Source: Clostridia bacterium (GTDB lineage: Bacteria; Bacillota; Clostridia; Christensenellales; Aristaeellaceae). From it: a DNA stretch of 64,000 bases. Under the pieces are notes generated by a model. That model did not search any database. It saw nothing but the letters and a program-made list of their open reading frames with translations, and was not told the origin of the DNA. The DNA lies in NCBI GenBank assembly GCA_017447185.1, contig JAFSOC010000013.1:1-64000 (forward strand). The letters are read 5' to 3'. The translations under genes and the position numbers were made by a program. This document shows positions 31,397 through 40,788 of this stretch, in pieces (position 1 is the stretch's first letter; each line of letters begins with the position of its first letter).

Positions 31397-32002
31397 ATGT
31401 GCTGCCGTTACCTGCTGGAGGAATCCCCGGAGCTCCGCCCCATCATTGAGGAGATGAACCGTTCTCCCCTTGCGGGCCGTCTGTTTCCCCGGGAAGCCCT
31501 GCGCTCCGGCGGCGAGGTCCGCCCCTCAGACGTGGCGCCGGTCCTGGCGCCGGACCGTTCCGGCCGCCGCACCGTGTTCCCCATGAAATGGGGTTTCCGC
31601 GCGAAAACCCTGATCGTCAACGCCCGGGCCGAAACCGCCGCGGAACGTCCCCTGTTCCGGGAGTCCTGGCAGTCCCGCCGCTGCGCGGTGCCCTCCTCCT
31701 GCTATTTTGAATGGGAGCATCCCGCGTCCCCGGACGGCCGGCGGAAAACCGGCACCAAATACCGCCTGCAGGAAAAGGATGCCCCGCTGACCTGGCTCTG
31801 CGGCCTGTACCGGATGGAGGAAGGAATCCCCTGTTTTGTGGTGCTGACCCGCGCCCCCGGGGAGAATATCCGCTTTATTCACGACCGGATGCCCCTGATC
31901 CTTCCGGAAAGCGCTGTGGAGGAGTGGATCCGGCCGGAAACCCGCCCGGAGGACCTGCTTTCCCTGGCCCGGACGGATCTGATCTTCCGCCCGGCCGTAT
32001 AG
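31397..32002 (+). CDS. SRAP domain protein (HMCES/YedK-like abasic-site sensor)
   Basis: A 201-residue SOS-response-associated peptidase. The N terminus MCCRY places the catalytic Cys at position 2 after Met removal (the usual form is MCGRF). MKWGF, NARAET, CAVPSSCYFEW and HDRMPLILP are the other signatures. Proteins of this family bind and covalently link to abasic sites in single-stranded DNA. GGAGGAAGG precedes the ATG. Confidence 0.9.
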   Translation: MCCRYLLEESPELRPIIEEMNRSPLAGRLFPREALRSGGEVRPSDVAPVLAPDRSGRRTVFPMKWGFRAKTLIVNARAETAAERPLFRESWQSRRCAVPSSCYFEWEHPASPDGRRKTGTKYRLQEKDAPLTWLCGLYRMEEGIPCFVVLTRAPGENIRFIHDRMPLILPESAVEEWIRPETRPEDLLSLARTDLIFRPAV

Positions 32003-32017
32003 CATTGCATACGAAAA

Positions 32018-32052
32018 CCGGCTGCCCGTATGGACAGCCGGCTTGATTTTTT
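32018..32052. terminator. Terminator between the SRAP and DUF4097 genes
   Basis: CCGGCTG (32018-32024) with CAGCCGG (32035-32041), then TTGATTTTTT. It overlaps the stop of the leftward DUF4097 gene. A-rich flank on the other side allows partial bidirectional use. Confidence 0.75.
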
Positions 32053-33001
32053 ATTTTGCCTGGACCGGTTCGATCCGGACATCCCCGGAAGTCGTTCCGA
32101 TTTCCACCTTCGCGCTGCCGTCGCCGCAGACGTAGCGGTCGCCGTTCTTCGTCAGCGCCAGGTCATAGCTCAGCTTTCCGCTGGTGGTGCTCACCTTTGC
32201 TGAGAAGCCGGGCTCCGTGGGCAGGTACACCGTCACGTCGCCGGAGGTGGCGCCGATGTTCAGCTCGCTGAACTTCTGCAGCTCCACATCCACCCGTCCG
32301 CTGGTGGAGCCCGCCTTGACGCTGCCGGCTTCCGCCACGGTCACCCGGACCTGGCCGGAGGTGGAACCGGCTTCCGCCTGTTTTGCCTTTTCCGCGTCCA
32401 GGGTGACGTTCCCGCTGGTGCAGCCCACAACCACTTTTTCCGTTTCCCCGGTCAGCTTCATCCGGATGGCGCCGGAGGTGCAGTCCGCTTCCACGTTTTT
32501 CGCTTCCGCGGTGGCGTCCAGGCTGCCGCTGGTGGCCGAAAGATTCAGCTTCTCCGCCTTCATGGCGGGAATGATCATATCCCCGGAGGTCAGGTGGATG
32601 CCCGCCTCTTCCAGGGTGATGCCTTCCGGCAGCGTGACGGTCAGTTCCTTGCCGGGCATATTCCAGCGGATGCCGGGCTTGGTGAACTGCACCCGCAGGG
32701 TATCGCCGTCCACCCACCACTGCAGCTTCTCGTCCTCCGACAGGCTGCGCTGCGCGGTTTCCCGCAGGAGGATGGTATTCTCCGTGTGGTAGGCTACGGT
32801 AACCTTTCCGCTGGTCCAGTTGATATCCAGGTTCCGGATGGTGTCCCGGACCTCCGTGTCGCCGGATGTATACTTGTCCGCGTTGGCATAACCGCCCAGG
32901 CCGGCCACGCCGAATCCGCCCGTAAAGGACAGGATCAGCGCGCATGCCAGCACCATCCCGCAAATAATCATGGCAATCTTGATTTTCTGATCCCTGCTCA
33001 T
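32051..33001 (-). CDS. Membrane-anchored DUF4097 repeat protein
   Basis: A 316-residue protein with an N-terminal membrane anchor (IAMIICGMVLACALILSF). The rest is a right-handed beta-helix made of repeats carrying T-S-G, as in TSGDMII, TSGNVTL, TSGQVRV, TSGRVDV and TSGDVTV. DUF4097 proteins commonly stand next to ECF sigma/anti-sigma or PspC genes and are exposed at the envelope. It is the last gene of the sigma operon, one base after the anti-sigma stop. Confidence 0.85.
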   Translation of the reverse strand: MSRDQKIKIAMIICGMVLACALILSFTGGFGVAGLGGYANADKYTSGDTEVRDTIRNLDINWTSGKVTVAYHTENTILLRETAQRSLSEDEKLQWWVDGDTLRVQFTKPGIRWNMPGKELTVTLPEGITLEEAGIHLTSGDMIIPAMKAEKLNLSATSGSLDATAEAKNVEADCTSGAIRMKLTGETEKVVVGCTSGNVTLDAEKAKQAEAGSTSGQVRVTVAEAGSVKAGSTSGRVDVELQKFSELNIGATSGDVTVYLPTEPGFSAKVSTTSGKLSYDLALTKNGDRYVCGDGSAKVEIGTTSGDVRIEPVQAK

Positions 33002-33002
33002 T

Positions 33003-33740
33003 TTAAATCTTCCCCTTATTCCTCAGAATACTCAGTACCACCAGTGCGATGCCCGCCGCGACGCCGACGATCGTCAGCACCCCGGGACCGCCGGATCCGT
33101 GCAGGCGGATCACGTTCATCATGTTCAGGAACAGTACCGCGTCGATGGCGATCACCAGTACCGCCTTATTGCTCTTCCCGACCCACTTCTGCAGCTGCTT
33201 TGCCCGGATCACCCATGGCAGGAAGCAGACCGACAAGCCGAACAGCGTGGCGCTGGATGCCACCCAGAACCAGTTGCCGCCGGTCACCAGGCAGGTGACC
33301 GCGAAGAGAATCATCAGGCTCGCGGTAAAGGAGCAGAACATCCAGAACGCCTTGCTTCCCATGGGCGCCATAACCGGAACCACCGTCAGGCTCGCCAGCA
33401 CCGCCAGGGACGCCAGCACGATAAAGAACCAGTTCATCGCGCTGCCCACCGTCAGGTTGATAATCAGCAAAATCAGGATCGGGATCAGCAGGCCGCCGGA
33501 TACCGTGGATCCCACCACAGCGGAACGCTTCTTGAACTGGCGTACGCCGTAGGAGATCACGTCTTCCTTTTCCTGCTGCAGTCCTGTCTCTATTTCATCA
33601 TTCTTCAGCCTCTTCAGCATTCCGCCGCATTCGGGGCATTCCGCCAGGTGTTCTTCCACCACACGGCGGCTTTCCTGGCTGCAGGCGTCGTCTGCGTACA
33701 GCGGCAGCAGATCGCGAATCACATCACAGGAGTTTTTCAT
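33003..33740 (-). CDS. Membrane anti-sigma factor with zf-HC2 domain
   Basis: A 245-residue protein. The N-terminal zinc-binding domain has Cys5, His/Cys in VVEEHLAECPECGG and is of the ZAS/HC2 type. A cytosolic helix follows (EKEDVISYGVRQFKKR), then six to seven membrane helices. Its start overlaps the stop of the ECF sigma gene as ATGA. The operon context (sigma, then anti-sigma, then surface protein) indicates that it holds the sigma factor inactive until an envelope signal. Confidence 0.85.
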   Translation of the reverse strand: MKNSCDVIRDLLPLYADDACSQESRRVVEEHLAECPECGGMLKRLKNDEIETGLQQEKEDVISYGVRQFKKRSAVVGSTVSGGLLIPILILLIINLTVGSAMNWFFIVLASLAVLASLTVVPVMAPMGSKAFWMFCSFTASLMILFAVTCLVTGGNWFWVASSATLFGLSVCFLPWVIRAKQLQKWVGKSNKAVLVIAIDAVLFLNMMNVIRLHGSGGPGVLTIVGVAAGIALVVLSILRNKGKI

Positions 33741-34222
33741 TGTGCCTCCATCCTTTCCTGTAGTTTGAGCCTGGCCCGGTGATATGTGACCCGGGCCCAG
33801 TTCTCGGTCTTTCCGAAGATCGTTCCGATTTCCCGGAAGCTCAGTTCACCGAAAACCCGCAGTTCAAAGATTTCCCGGTACGGTTCCTCCAGAGCGTGCA
33901 GCGCCACATGGATTCGAAAGGAGGAATCCCGATCCGCCGCGGCCTGCTCAATCCCTTTTCCCGTGTCCGGTACCTCTTCCGGAATCGGTCCGGTCTTGCT
34001 CTGGCGCCGCTTCTCGTCGTAGAAACAGTTCTTCGCGATGGCGCACAGCCAGGTGACCTCATCCGATTCCTGCCGGAAGTCTCCGGCTTTGGAAAATGCC
34101 CGGTAGAAAGTTTCCTGCGTGATCTCCTCCGCCTGCTCCCGGTCGCCCGCAAGCGTCATGGCGTAGGAGAATACCCGCATGTAATGGGCCTCATACAGTT
34201 TTCCGGTCTGTTCCCGGTCCAC
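33737..34222 (-). CDS. ECF sigma factor
   Basis: A 161-residue sigma-70 family factor. Region 2: YMRVFSYAMTLAGDREQAEE and FYRAFSKAGDF, and region 4: ALEEPYREIFELRVFGELSF and EIGTIFGKTENWARVTYHRA. Start is GTG with AGGGGGTGAGG before it. Promoter GTAAC-N16-CGTC lies upstream, so the gene probably regulates itself. See the promoters of the SIMPL and VWA genes for the predicted regulon. Confidence 0.9.
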   Translation of the reverse strand: MDREQTGKLYEAHYMRVFSYAMTLAGDREQAEEITQETFYRAFSKAGDFRQESDEVTWLCAIAKNCFYDEKRRQSKTGPIPEEVPDTGKGIEQAAADRDSSFRIHVALHALEEPYREIFELRVFGELSFREIGTIFGKTENWARVTYHRARLKLQERMEAQ

Positions 34223-34256
34223 ATCCTCACCCCCTTTCTGCCAGATTCATCGATTA

Positions 34257-34281
34257 GACGCACAAAAACGGATTTCGTTAC
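34257..34281 (-). promoter_or_regulatory. ECF-type autoregulatory promoter of the sigma operon
   Basis: On the minus strand GTAAC, 16 nt, CGTCTAA (plus: GACG 34257-34260, GTTAC 34277-34281). It is the same layout as the two other sites. Confidence 0.7.
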
Positions 34282-34318
34282 AGGAATTCAGAAAATTTTT
34301 CCAAATAATTTTTCGGCA

Positions 34319-34350
34319 CAAAAAATTCAGCGGACTTACGCCCGCTGAAT
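34319..34350 (-). terminator. Terminator of ftsZ
   Basis: ATTCAGCGG and CCGCTGAAT pair (plus 34324-34333 and 34342-34350), followed on the minus strand by TTTTTTG. Confidence 0.85.
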
Positions 34351-34363
34351 GCTTGAATCGTGC

Positions 34364-35809
34364 TTACTTTTTCCGCTTCAGGAATCCGGGCACTCCGTGG
34401 TCATCCGTTACCAGGGCCTGGTTCTGCGGAATCGCCTGGAAGCTGCCGGTCTGTCCGGTCACCTGCCCGTTGTTGTTGAACAGGGGCTGGTAGTTCTGCG
34501 GCTGTCCCGCGGAGAACGGTACATTCTGCTGCATCGGCACGTCCGCCTGGCCGTTCACCGGCTGGAAGGGCCGGGTGGCCTGCGGGGCCGTCTGCTGATA
34601 GCTGAAGCCCGTCTGGAAGGAGCCGGTGTTCACCATGCCGGGAACGCCCATGCTGGGCCGGCTGGAGCTCATGAAGGTGGGCATGTCGCCGGTGTTGCCG
34701 CTGGCAAAGGCGGACGTAGGCGCGCTCTGTTCAAACAGGTCGCGGGTGGCCGGCGTCTCGGGCTTGGCGGAGAAGTTGGTCCCGAAAGAACCGAACAGCC
34801 GTTCATGCTCGATCTCCCGCGGCTTGCGCGCGGGCTCCTTGGTCGGGAACGGGGTCTTTTCGAAGCCGGTGGCGATGACCGTGATCCGGACCTCGTCGCC
34901 CATGGTTTCGTCAATGCCCGCACCGAAGATGATGTTCGCATCGGGATCGGCCGCTTCCATAATGAGGTTGGCCGCCTCGTTGATATCCACAATGGAGATG
35001 TCCGCGCCGCCGGTCACGTTGATCAGCACCGCGCGTGCACCGTCGATATTGGTCTCCAGCAGCGGAGAAGCGATCGCGTTCTTCGCGGCTTCCACCAGCC
35101 GGTTCTCGCCGGAGCCGACGCCGATACCCATATGGGCCATTCCGCCGGATTCCATAACGGTCTTCACATCCGCGAAGTCCAGGTTGATCATCGCAGGCAC
35201 CGCGATCAGGTCGCTGATGCCCTGGATGCCCTGGCGCAGCACGTCGTCCGCGATGCGGAAAGCTTCCAGCATGGTGGTTCCCTTGTTGACCACCTGCAGC
35301 AGCCGGTCGTTGGGGATCACCACCAGGGTGTCCACATGCTGCTTCAGTTCATCAATGCCGGCTTCGGCATTCTTCATGCGCTGTTTGCCTTCAAAATTGA
35401 AGGGCTTGGTGACCACCGCGATGGTCAGGGTGCCCAGGTCCCGCGCGATTTCAGCAACGATCGGGGCCGCGCCGGTACCGGTGCCGCCGCCCATACCGGC
35501 GGTAATGAACACCAGGTCCGCGCCTTTCAGGGCGGAAGCGATTTCTTCCCGGCTTTCCTCCGCCGCACGGCGGCCCACCTCAGGAATCGCGCCCGCGCCC
35601 AGGCCCTTGGTCAGCTTTTCGCCGATCTGGATCTTGACCTGCGCGTTGGACTGGCTCAGCGCCTGCCGGTCGGTATTCACGGAGATGAATTCGACACCGC
35701 GCAGACCCGCGTCCACCATGCGGTTCACCGCGTTGTTTCCGCCGCCGCCGCAGCCCACAACCTTGATGGAAGCGAAAGTGTTCTGTTCTTCGTTCTGGAA
35801 TTCGATCAT
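34364..35809 (-). CDS. ftsZ: Cell division protein FtsZ
   Basis: A 481-residue tubulin homologue. [14 protein letters not shown] and [15 protein letters not shown] (tubulin signature) form the GTP site and [11 protein letters not shown] the T7 loop. A long low-complexity linker (about 340-465) with many Gln and Pro leads to the C-terminal binding tail VPGFLKRKK used by FtsA. The linker is longer than usual. GGAGG upstream supports the ATG. The stop codon of FtsA lies 4 nt upstream, so FtsA and FtsZ are one transcription unit. Confidence 0.97.
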   Translation of the reverse strand: MIEFQNEEQNTFASIKVVGCGGGGNNAVNRMVDAGLRGVEFISVNTDRQALSQSNAQVKIQIGEKLTKGLGAGAIPEVGRRAAEESREEIASALKGADLVFITAGMGGGTGTGAAPIVAEIARDLGTLTIAVVTKPFNFEGKQRMKNAEAGIDELKQHVDTLVVIPNDRLLQVVNKGTTMLEAFRIADDVLRQGIQGISDLIAVPAMINLDFADVKTVMESGGMAHMGIGVGSGENRLVEAAKNAIASPLLETNIDGARAVLINVTGGADISIVDINEAANLIMEAADPDANIIFGAGIDETMGDEVRITVIATGFEKTPFPTKEPARKPREIEHERLFGSFGTNFSAKPETPATRDLFEQSAPTSAFASGNTGDMPTFMSSSRPSMGVPGMVNTGSFQTGFSYQQTAPQATRPFQPVNGQADVPMQQNVPFSAGQPQNYQPLFNNNGQVTGQTGSFQAIPQNQALVTDDHGVPGFLKRKK

Positions 35810-35813
35810 GTGC

Positions 35814-37007
35814 TTAACCTCCCAACAGACTCCGGAAAAAGTCTTTAATCTTGCCGCCCGCACCGGCCGCCGGCTGGTGCTGCTGCTCAATGGTATCGAT
35901 AATCAGGTCCATCAGGCCCAGCGCACTGGAGAAGCTGTGGCTGTTGAGCTTGGTGGTCCGGCGGGGTGTCTCCTGTACGGGACGTCCCAGCTTGCCCGCC
36001 AGGTATTCCTTGCCGCCGCGGTTGAAGCTCAGCCCGCCGCCGGTGAGGAACACGCTGCTCCAGCTGCCCAGGGAACCGAAATCGTCGTCAATGCATTCCT
36101 TGATCTGGTCGCAGATGCCGTCCAGCGTCTTGGTGATGATGGGCTTGACCTGCTCCCGGGTGAAGGTGACACCCTTCTGCCCGTCCGTCCCGGGAACCTC
36201 GTAGGTTTCGCCGGAGGTTTCGATGCCGTATACGAACTTGCGCTTGATATCCTCGGCCGCGCTGAGGGAAATATCCAGCTCTTCGGCCAGGGCCACCGCG
36301 ATGTCGCCGCCGCCCAGTTCAAGCACCTTGTGGTAGATGATCGCGTCGCCTTCCACACCGATGATCTCGGTGTTCAGGTAACCCATATCGATCAGGGCGG
36401 AAGTACGGTCCCGCTCCTGCTCGTTCAGGTAAAGCATCGCTTCACCCGCGGAAGTCGAGAAGAAACCGGCCACGACGATGCCCAGGTCCGCCATGCGGTT
36501 GGTCACGTCGTCCACAAAGAAACGGTTGCCCACCACGAAGCTGATGAACGCGGTCATTTCGCGTCCCTTCATGCCCACGGGCTCCAGCGTCTTCTTGCCG
36601 CTGTCCACCATGAACCAGGCGGGACTGGAATGCACCACGACGCCCGGAACATTGGACAGGTTCTCCGCGGCCTTGGTGAAGGCGGCCTTCACGTCCGCCG
36701 AGGTGACCCGCGGATCCGTCCCTTTCAGGGAAACGGTGACCTTCGTGGCGTATACATGCGTAAACGCGCCGGGAACGCCGACGTTGATCTCCCGGATCTT
36801 GGAACCGGCCTGCTCCTCCGCGTCGCTGATGGAGCGGCGGATGGCTTCGTCCAGCTGGCCCGGATTGTTCCAGCCTTCCTCCAGGTATCCGTCATATTTG
36901 GCCACGCCTGCCGCAACAATGTCGCAGCGCTGGCTGCCGCTGTTTTCGGCCACGAGCGTAACAATTTTGCTCGTACCGAAGTCAATGGCCGCAACCGTCG
37001 TTTTCAT
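35814..37007 (-). CDS. ftsA: Cell division protein FtsA
   Basis: A 397-residue actin-fold ATPase with [14 protein letters not shown] (phosphate 1), a middle segment with the 1C domain, [16 protein letters not shown] (phosphate 2) and [10 protein letters not shown] (adenosine motif). The final residues [12 protein letters not shown] form the amphipathic membrane-targeting helix. It tethers FtsZ to the membrane. GGAGG lies upstream. It has its own promoter, separate from ftsQ. Confidence 0.95.
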   Translation of the reverse strand: MKTTVAAIDFGTSKIVTLVAENSGSQRCDIVAAGVAKYDGYLEEGWNNPGQLDEAIRRSISDAEEQAGSKIREINVGVPGAFTHVYATKVTVSLKGTDPRVTSADVKAAFTKAAENLSNVPGVVVHSSPAWFMVDSGKKTLEPVGMKGREMTAFISFVVGNRFFVDDVTNRMADLGIVVAGFFSTSAGEAMLYLNEQERDRTSALIDMGYLNTEIIGVEGDAIIYHKVLELGGGDIAVALAEELDISLSAAEDIKRKFVYGIETSGETYEVPGTDGQKGVTFTREQVKPIITKTLDGICDQIKECIDDDFGSLGSWSSVFLTGGGLSFNRGGKEYLAGKLGRPVQETPRRTTKLNSHSFSSALGLMDLIIDTIEQQHQPAAGAGGKIKDFFRSLLGG

Positions 37008-37087
37008 ACCCTTTCAATCCTCCCGTGCTCAGGAATGTACCGGGATGCTACAGCAAAATCCCTACAAATAAATGCACACAACAAAGT

Positions 37088-37116
37088 ATTATAGACGGAA
37101 CTCCATTGTTTTGCAA
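37088..37116 (-). promoter_or_regulatory. Promoter of ftsA-ftsZ
   Basis: TTGCAA, 17 bp, TATAAT on the minus strand (plus 37111-37116 and 37088-37093). The leader is about 75 nt. Confidence 0.75.
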
Positions 37117-37180
37117 GTATTTGCGGGGATTTTATTACAATTTTAATTCATTTTTTTAACAATTTCTCCGTTTTTCCCGT

Positions 37181-38269
37181 TCACGGGACTGCCGCCGGCG
37201 AGTAGGAAGGCGTTCCCGGATTGGAAACACTGATGGTTCCGCCGGTCTGTTCCATCTCGATCAGCTTCTGGCGCACCAGCAGCAGGCTGCGGAGTTTCGC
37301 GTGGATGGACTCGCTGTTGCCCATGGAAACCGTATAGCCGTCCCAGGTGGACATCAGCAGGGAGGAAGGATTGCTCAGGTCCACCTCCCGGATCTGGTCT
37401 GTGCAGCCCAGCACCTTCATCTCCATAAACAGGTCCCGGAAAACCAGCTCCTGGGCCGCCGAGGAGAGCACCATGGTCTGCCCCACGTGGGCGCCGGCCC
37501 GGATATCCAGGCCTTTGACCTCCACCAGCTGCATCCGGTCGCGCATGGAGGCGTCCTCGGTTTCGTAGAGCACCATGCCGGTTTTGTCCATCACGTATAG
37601 GATGCCGCACCAGGTCAGGAAGCAGCAGGCCTCCCGCTCCCGCACGGCGATGGTCACCGTGCCCGGCATCTCCTTCTCCAGGTAGCGGAACTGCAGCCGG
37701 TAAAAGTTATAGTTTCCCTTCGCTTCGGCTTCCGACGATGCGGCGGCAATCAGGTGCCGTTCCGTCTCCTCCTCGCTCAGCCGCAGGATGCTGTCACCCT
37801 TCCGGATGCCGCTGAGGCGGATCACGTCGGCGGCGGAGATGGCGCTGTTGCCCACCACCCGGATCTCCCGGACCCGGAACACGCCGAAATACATGATCAT
37901 TACGGCAGCCACCAGCAAGCCCGCCAGGATCAGCACCGCCCGCAGGGAAATCACATGCTCGCGCCGCTTCTCCCCGGGCATCCTGCCCGCGTCCTTTCCG
38001 GAGGCTTTCTTCAGGTCGTTCCGGGTGTACTGGTATCCGGTACTTTGGGTTGCATCGCTCCAGAATTCACCGGTGTGGTCGCTCACGTTCCGGGAGCGCT
38101 GCTCCAGCAGCTCCGGCGCGTCGTCCGGCTCCTCAAAGGGATTGCTGTTGGCCGGGGCCGGGCCGAACCAGGTATTTTTCTGCCAGTCCTTCAGGCCATC
38201 CGGTGAACCGGGCATGCCGGAAGAATCCCCTGCCCGCCTGCGCGGGGGCTGCTGTCCGGGACCCTGCAT
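37181..38269 (-). CDS. ftsQ: Cell division protein FtsQ/DivIB
   Basis: A 362-residue bitopic protein. Residues 1-100 are a hydrophilic cytosolic tail, then AVLILAGLLVAAVMIMYF (TM), VFRVREIRVVGNSAISAADV begins the POTRA domain, and the FtsQ beta domain follows. It recruits the FtsB/FtsL part of the divisome. The chosen ATG has ACGGAGG 8 nt upstream. A GTG three codons earlier lies inside the ribosome site. It follows murD. Confidence 0.9.
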   Translation of the reverse strand: MQGPGQQPPRRRAGDSSGMPGSPDGLKDWQKNTWFGPAPANSNPFEEPDDAPELLEQRSRNVSDHTGEFWSDATQSTGYQYTRNDLKKASGKDAGRMPGEKRREHVISLRAVLILAGLLVAAVMIMYFGVFRVREIRVVGNSAISAADVIRLSGIRKGDSILRLSEEETERHLIAAASSEAEAKGNYNFYRLQFRYLEKEMPGTVTIAVREREACCFLTWCGILYVMDKTGMVLYETEDASMRDRMQLVEVKGLDIRAGAHVGQTMVLSSAAQELVFRDLFMEMKVLGCTDQIREVDLSNPSSLLMSTWDGYTVSMGNSESIHAKLRSLLLVRQKLIEMEQTGGTISVSNPGTPSYSPAAVP

Positions 38270-38329
38270 CCGGTTCACCTCCGTTTTTTACAGATTTTGG
38301 CAACAAATTTACCAGACTTTGGTCTGTTT

Positions 38330-39700
38330 TTATGCTTTCGATTCCAGGTTGTTTACGATTTCCTTGAAAACCCGACCGCGTTCCTCGTAGTCCTTGAACA
38401 TATCGAAACTGGCGCATGCCGGGCTCAGCAGCACGTTCCACCCTTTGTCCGCGGCGGCCCTCGCCTGCTCCACCGCCTGCCCCATGCTTTCCGCGTATTC
38501 CGTCTGTTTAAATCCGGCCCGCTCCAGGCTGGTTTTGATCAGCGGCGCGGTTTCACCGATGAGCACTGCCCGGCGGATGCAGGGGCTGTTCGCGATCTCT
38601 TTGGACAGCGGATCGAAGGAGGTGTGCTTATCGTATCCCCCCAGGATGATCACGGTGGGATCCGTCATGGTCTGCACCGCCTTGATGGTGGAATCCACGT
38701 TGGTGCCCTTGCTGTCGTTGATATAGGTAATCCCGTCCAGTTCGCGCACCCGCTCAATCCGGTGTTCCACGCCCCGGAAGGTCTTCAGCGTATGCCGGAT
38801 CACCGGCACCGGCACCTTCATGGCGCCGGCCACGCAGACCGCGCCCAGCGCGTTCTCCAGGTTGTGGGGACCGGGAATGTAGATCTCGTCCGTCCGGCAG
38901 ACCTTCTTTTCCGATCCGTCCAGCCGCAGGATCACATTGTCATCCCGCACGAAGGCGCCTTCTTTGACTTCCTTCTTCCGGCTGAACCGCAGCACATGGC
39001 TCTTCACCTGCTTCGCCAGGCCCTCCAGCCCGGGATCGTCCGCGTTGAAGACCGCGTAGTCCTCCGCTGTCTGGTTGCGGAACATCCGCATTTTCAGCTC
39101 CGTATAGACCTCCATGGTGCCGTGGCGGTTCAGGTGGTCTTCCGTAATATTCGTCAGCAGCGCCACATGGGGATGGAAGGTGTCCGCCGTTTCCATCTGG
39201 AAGGAGGAAACCTCACAGACAATCACGTCCTCGCTGCGGCTGACCAGCGCCGCCAGGGAGAAGGGATAGCCGATATTGCCCACCACGTGGGTCACCTTCC
39301 CGCTGTTGGCAAACATCTCGCCCAGCAGGGAGACGGTGGTGGTCTTTCCGTTGGTTCCGCTGACTGCTGTCAGCACGCCCTGGGACAGCTGTGCGGCCAG
39401 CTCCAGCTCGCCGATCACATAGATGCCCATTTCCTTTGCCTTCACCACAAAGGGAGCCGTATCCGGAATACCGGGGGAAATCACCAGGCAGTCCTGCCCT
39501 TCCAGCAGTTCCATGGCGGGGCGGCCGAACTGCCGGTTCAGCTGCAGGCCTTCCAGCGGCAGGAGCTGGCTTCCCAGTTCCTTCTCGCTCTTGCTGTCGT
39601 TGACCGTCACGTCCGCTCCGCAGGCACGCAGCAGCTGGGCCGCAGCCACACCGCTGCGAGCCATGCCCACGACAAGGACCTTTTTCTGCTCGTAATTCAT
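38330..39700 (-). CDS. murD: UDP-N-acetylmuramoylalanine--D-glutamate ligase
   Basis: A 456-residue Mur ligase adding D-Glu to UDP-MurNAc-L-Ala. N-terminal Rossmann motif VLVVGMARSGVA, ATP loop SGTNGKTTTVSLLGEM and the C-terminal GVEHRIERVRELDGITYIND with the carbamylated-Lys region are all present. GGGGAAG precedes the ATG. In the shortened dcw cluster, between mraY and ftsQ. Confidence 0.95.
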   Translation of the reverse strand: MNYEQKKVLVVGMARSGVAAAQLLRACGADVTVNDSKSEKELGSQLLPLEGLQLNRQFGRPAMELLEGQDCLVISPGIPDTAPFVVKAKEMGIYVIGELELAAQLSQGVLTAVSGTNGKTTTVSLLGEMFANSGKVTHVVGNIGYPFSLAALVSRSEDVIVCEVSSFQMETADTFHPHVALLTNITEDHLNRHGTMEVYTELKMRMFRNQTAEDYAVFNADDPGLEGLAKQVKSHVLRFSRKKEVKEGAFVRDDNVILRLDGSEKKVCRTDEIYIPGPHNLENALGAVCVAGAMKVPVPVIRHTLKTFRGVEHRIERVRELDGITYINDSKGTNVDSTIKAVQTMTDPTVIILGGYDKHTSFDPLSKEIANSPCIRRAVLIGETAPLIKTSLERAGFKQTEYAESMGQAVEQARAAADKGWNVLLSPACASFDMFKDYEERGRVFKEIVNNLESKA

Positions 39701-39716
39701 CTCTCTTCCCCTTGCC

Positions 39717-40727
39717 TTACATCAGTATACTCAGCACGGCGATCAGGCTCAGCACCAGCGTTACGCCCGCGTACATGCTCACAATCTGTGTTTCGGAATA
39801 GCCCTTCTTCTCAAAATGGTGGTGAATGGGGCTCATCAGGAAAATCCGCTTCCCGTGGGTCAGCTTAAAGTAGTAGCGCTGCATGATCACGCTGACGCTG
39901 CTCATGATCGGCGTAAAGAAGATCAGGATCAGCAGCAGCGGCTGCCGCAGGAGCATGGCCGCGGCGACCATACCGCCGCCCAGCAGCATGCTGCCCGTAT
40001 CGCCCATGAAGGTCTTTGCGGGATAGCGGTTATACCGCAGGAAGCCGACGCAGGCGCCGGCCATGCTGATCATGAACACCGCGGTGACTTCTGCCCCGTT
40101 CCGGTCCGCCGTGCCCGCCAGGGCCGGCACCGTCATCAGCAGCAGGCAGATCACCGTCCAGGCGGAAGACCCGACGGCTGTCACCGTGCCCAGCAGTCCG
40201 TCCAGCCCGTCCTGCAGGTTGCTGCTGTTCACGATGAAAATGGTCAGCAGCGCCATCACCGGGATATAGAAGATGCCCAGGTCCCATTCCACTGCGAAGA
40301 AGGGAATGCGGATCCTGCTCCCCACCGCGGGAGAGAAATAGCAGTAGACGCTGAAGCCCACAGCCACGATCACCTGTCCCGCAATCTTCTGCCACGGGGA
40401 AAGGCCGTCATGCCGCTTTTTCACAGCCTTGATATAGTCGTCCGCGAAGCCCACCGCCATGCTCAGCAGGGACACAGCCAGCAGCGGGAAAATGAAATCC
40501 CATGCGCCGTCCCATTTCGCCGGATGGAACACCAGGGACGCAATCACAATCCCGGCCGCCATCATCAGCCCGCCCATTACGGGCGTTCCCTGCTTCTGTT
40601 GGTGGGCCGGGCCCAGTTCATATATTGTCTGTCCGAAATGGAGTTTTTTGAGATAAGCGATCAGTTTCGGTCCCGTCACAAGCGCGATTGCCACGGAGAG
40701 CAGCAGCGCGCCGATCAGTCTGAACAT
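39717..40727 (-). CDS. mraY: Phospho-MurNAc-pentapeptide transferase
   Basis: A 336-residue membrane enzyme that makes lipid I. GFADDYIK (first Asp-rich motif), NSSNLQDGLDGLLG (second, where the usual NLTDGLDG has Gln for Thr), GDTGSM, and SPIHHHFEKKG (His motif). Ten transmembrane helices can be drawn. The Gln change lies next to the catalytic Asp and may affect inhibitor or substrate binding. GGAAGT precedes the ATG. Confidence 0.95.
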   Translation of the reverse strand: MFRLIGALLLSVAIALVTGPKLIAYLKKLHFGQTIYELGPAHQQKQGTPVMGGLMMAAGIVIASLVFHPAKWDGAWDFIFPLLAVSLLSMAVGFADDYIKAVKKRHDGLSPWQKIAGQVIVAVGFSVYCYFSPAVGSRIRIPFFAVEWDLGIFYIPVMALLTIFIVNSSNLQDGLDGLLGTVTAVGSSAWTVICLLLMTVPALAGTADRNGAEVTAVFMISMAGACVGFLRYNRYPAKTFMGDTGSMLLGGGMVAAAMLLRQPLLLILIFFTPIMSSVSVIMQRYYFKLTHGKRIFLMSPIHHHFEKKGYSETQIVSMYAGVTLVLSLIAVLSILM

Positions 40728-40788
40728 TCCGTCATCCGACTTCCTTTCAGGAGAACATTTTTATCCTATTATAATTCTCCGCCAGGGG

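Noticed and set aside
34626..37094. Long plus-strand open frame opposite ftsA and ftsZ
   Set aside because: It is antisense to two well-identified genes, has low-complexity Arg/Ser/Pro composition and no ribosome site. It is a by-product of G+C-rich codon use.
37143..37610. 155-codon leftward frame inside ftsQ
   Set aside because: It is an alternative frame of the ftsQ 3' half with Gly/Arg-rich composition. FtsQ is well supported.
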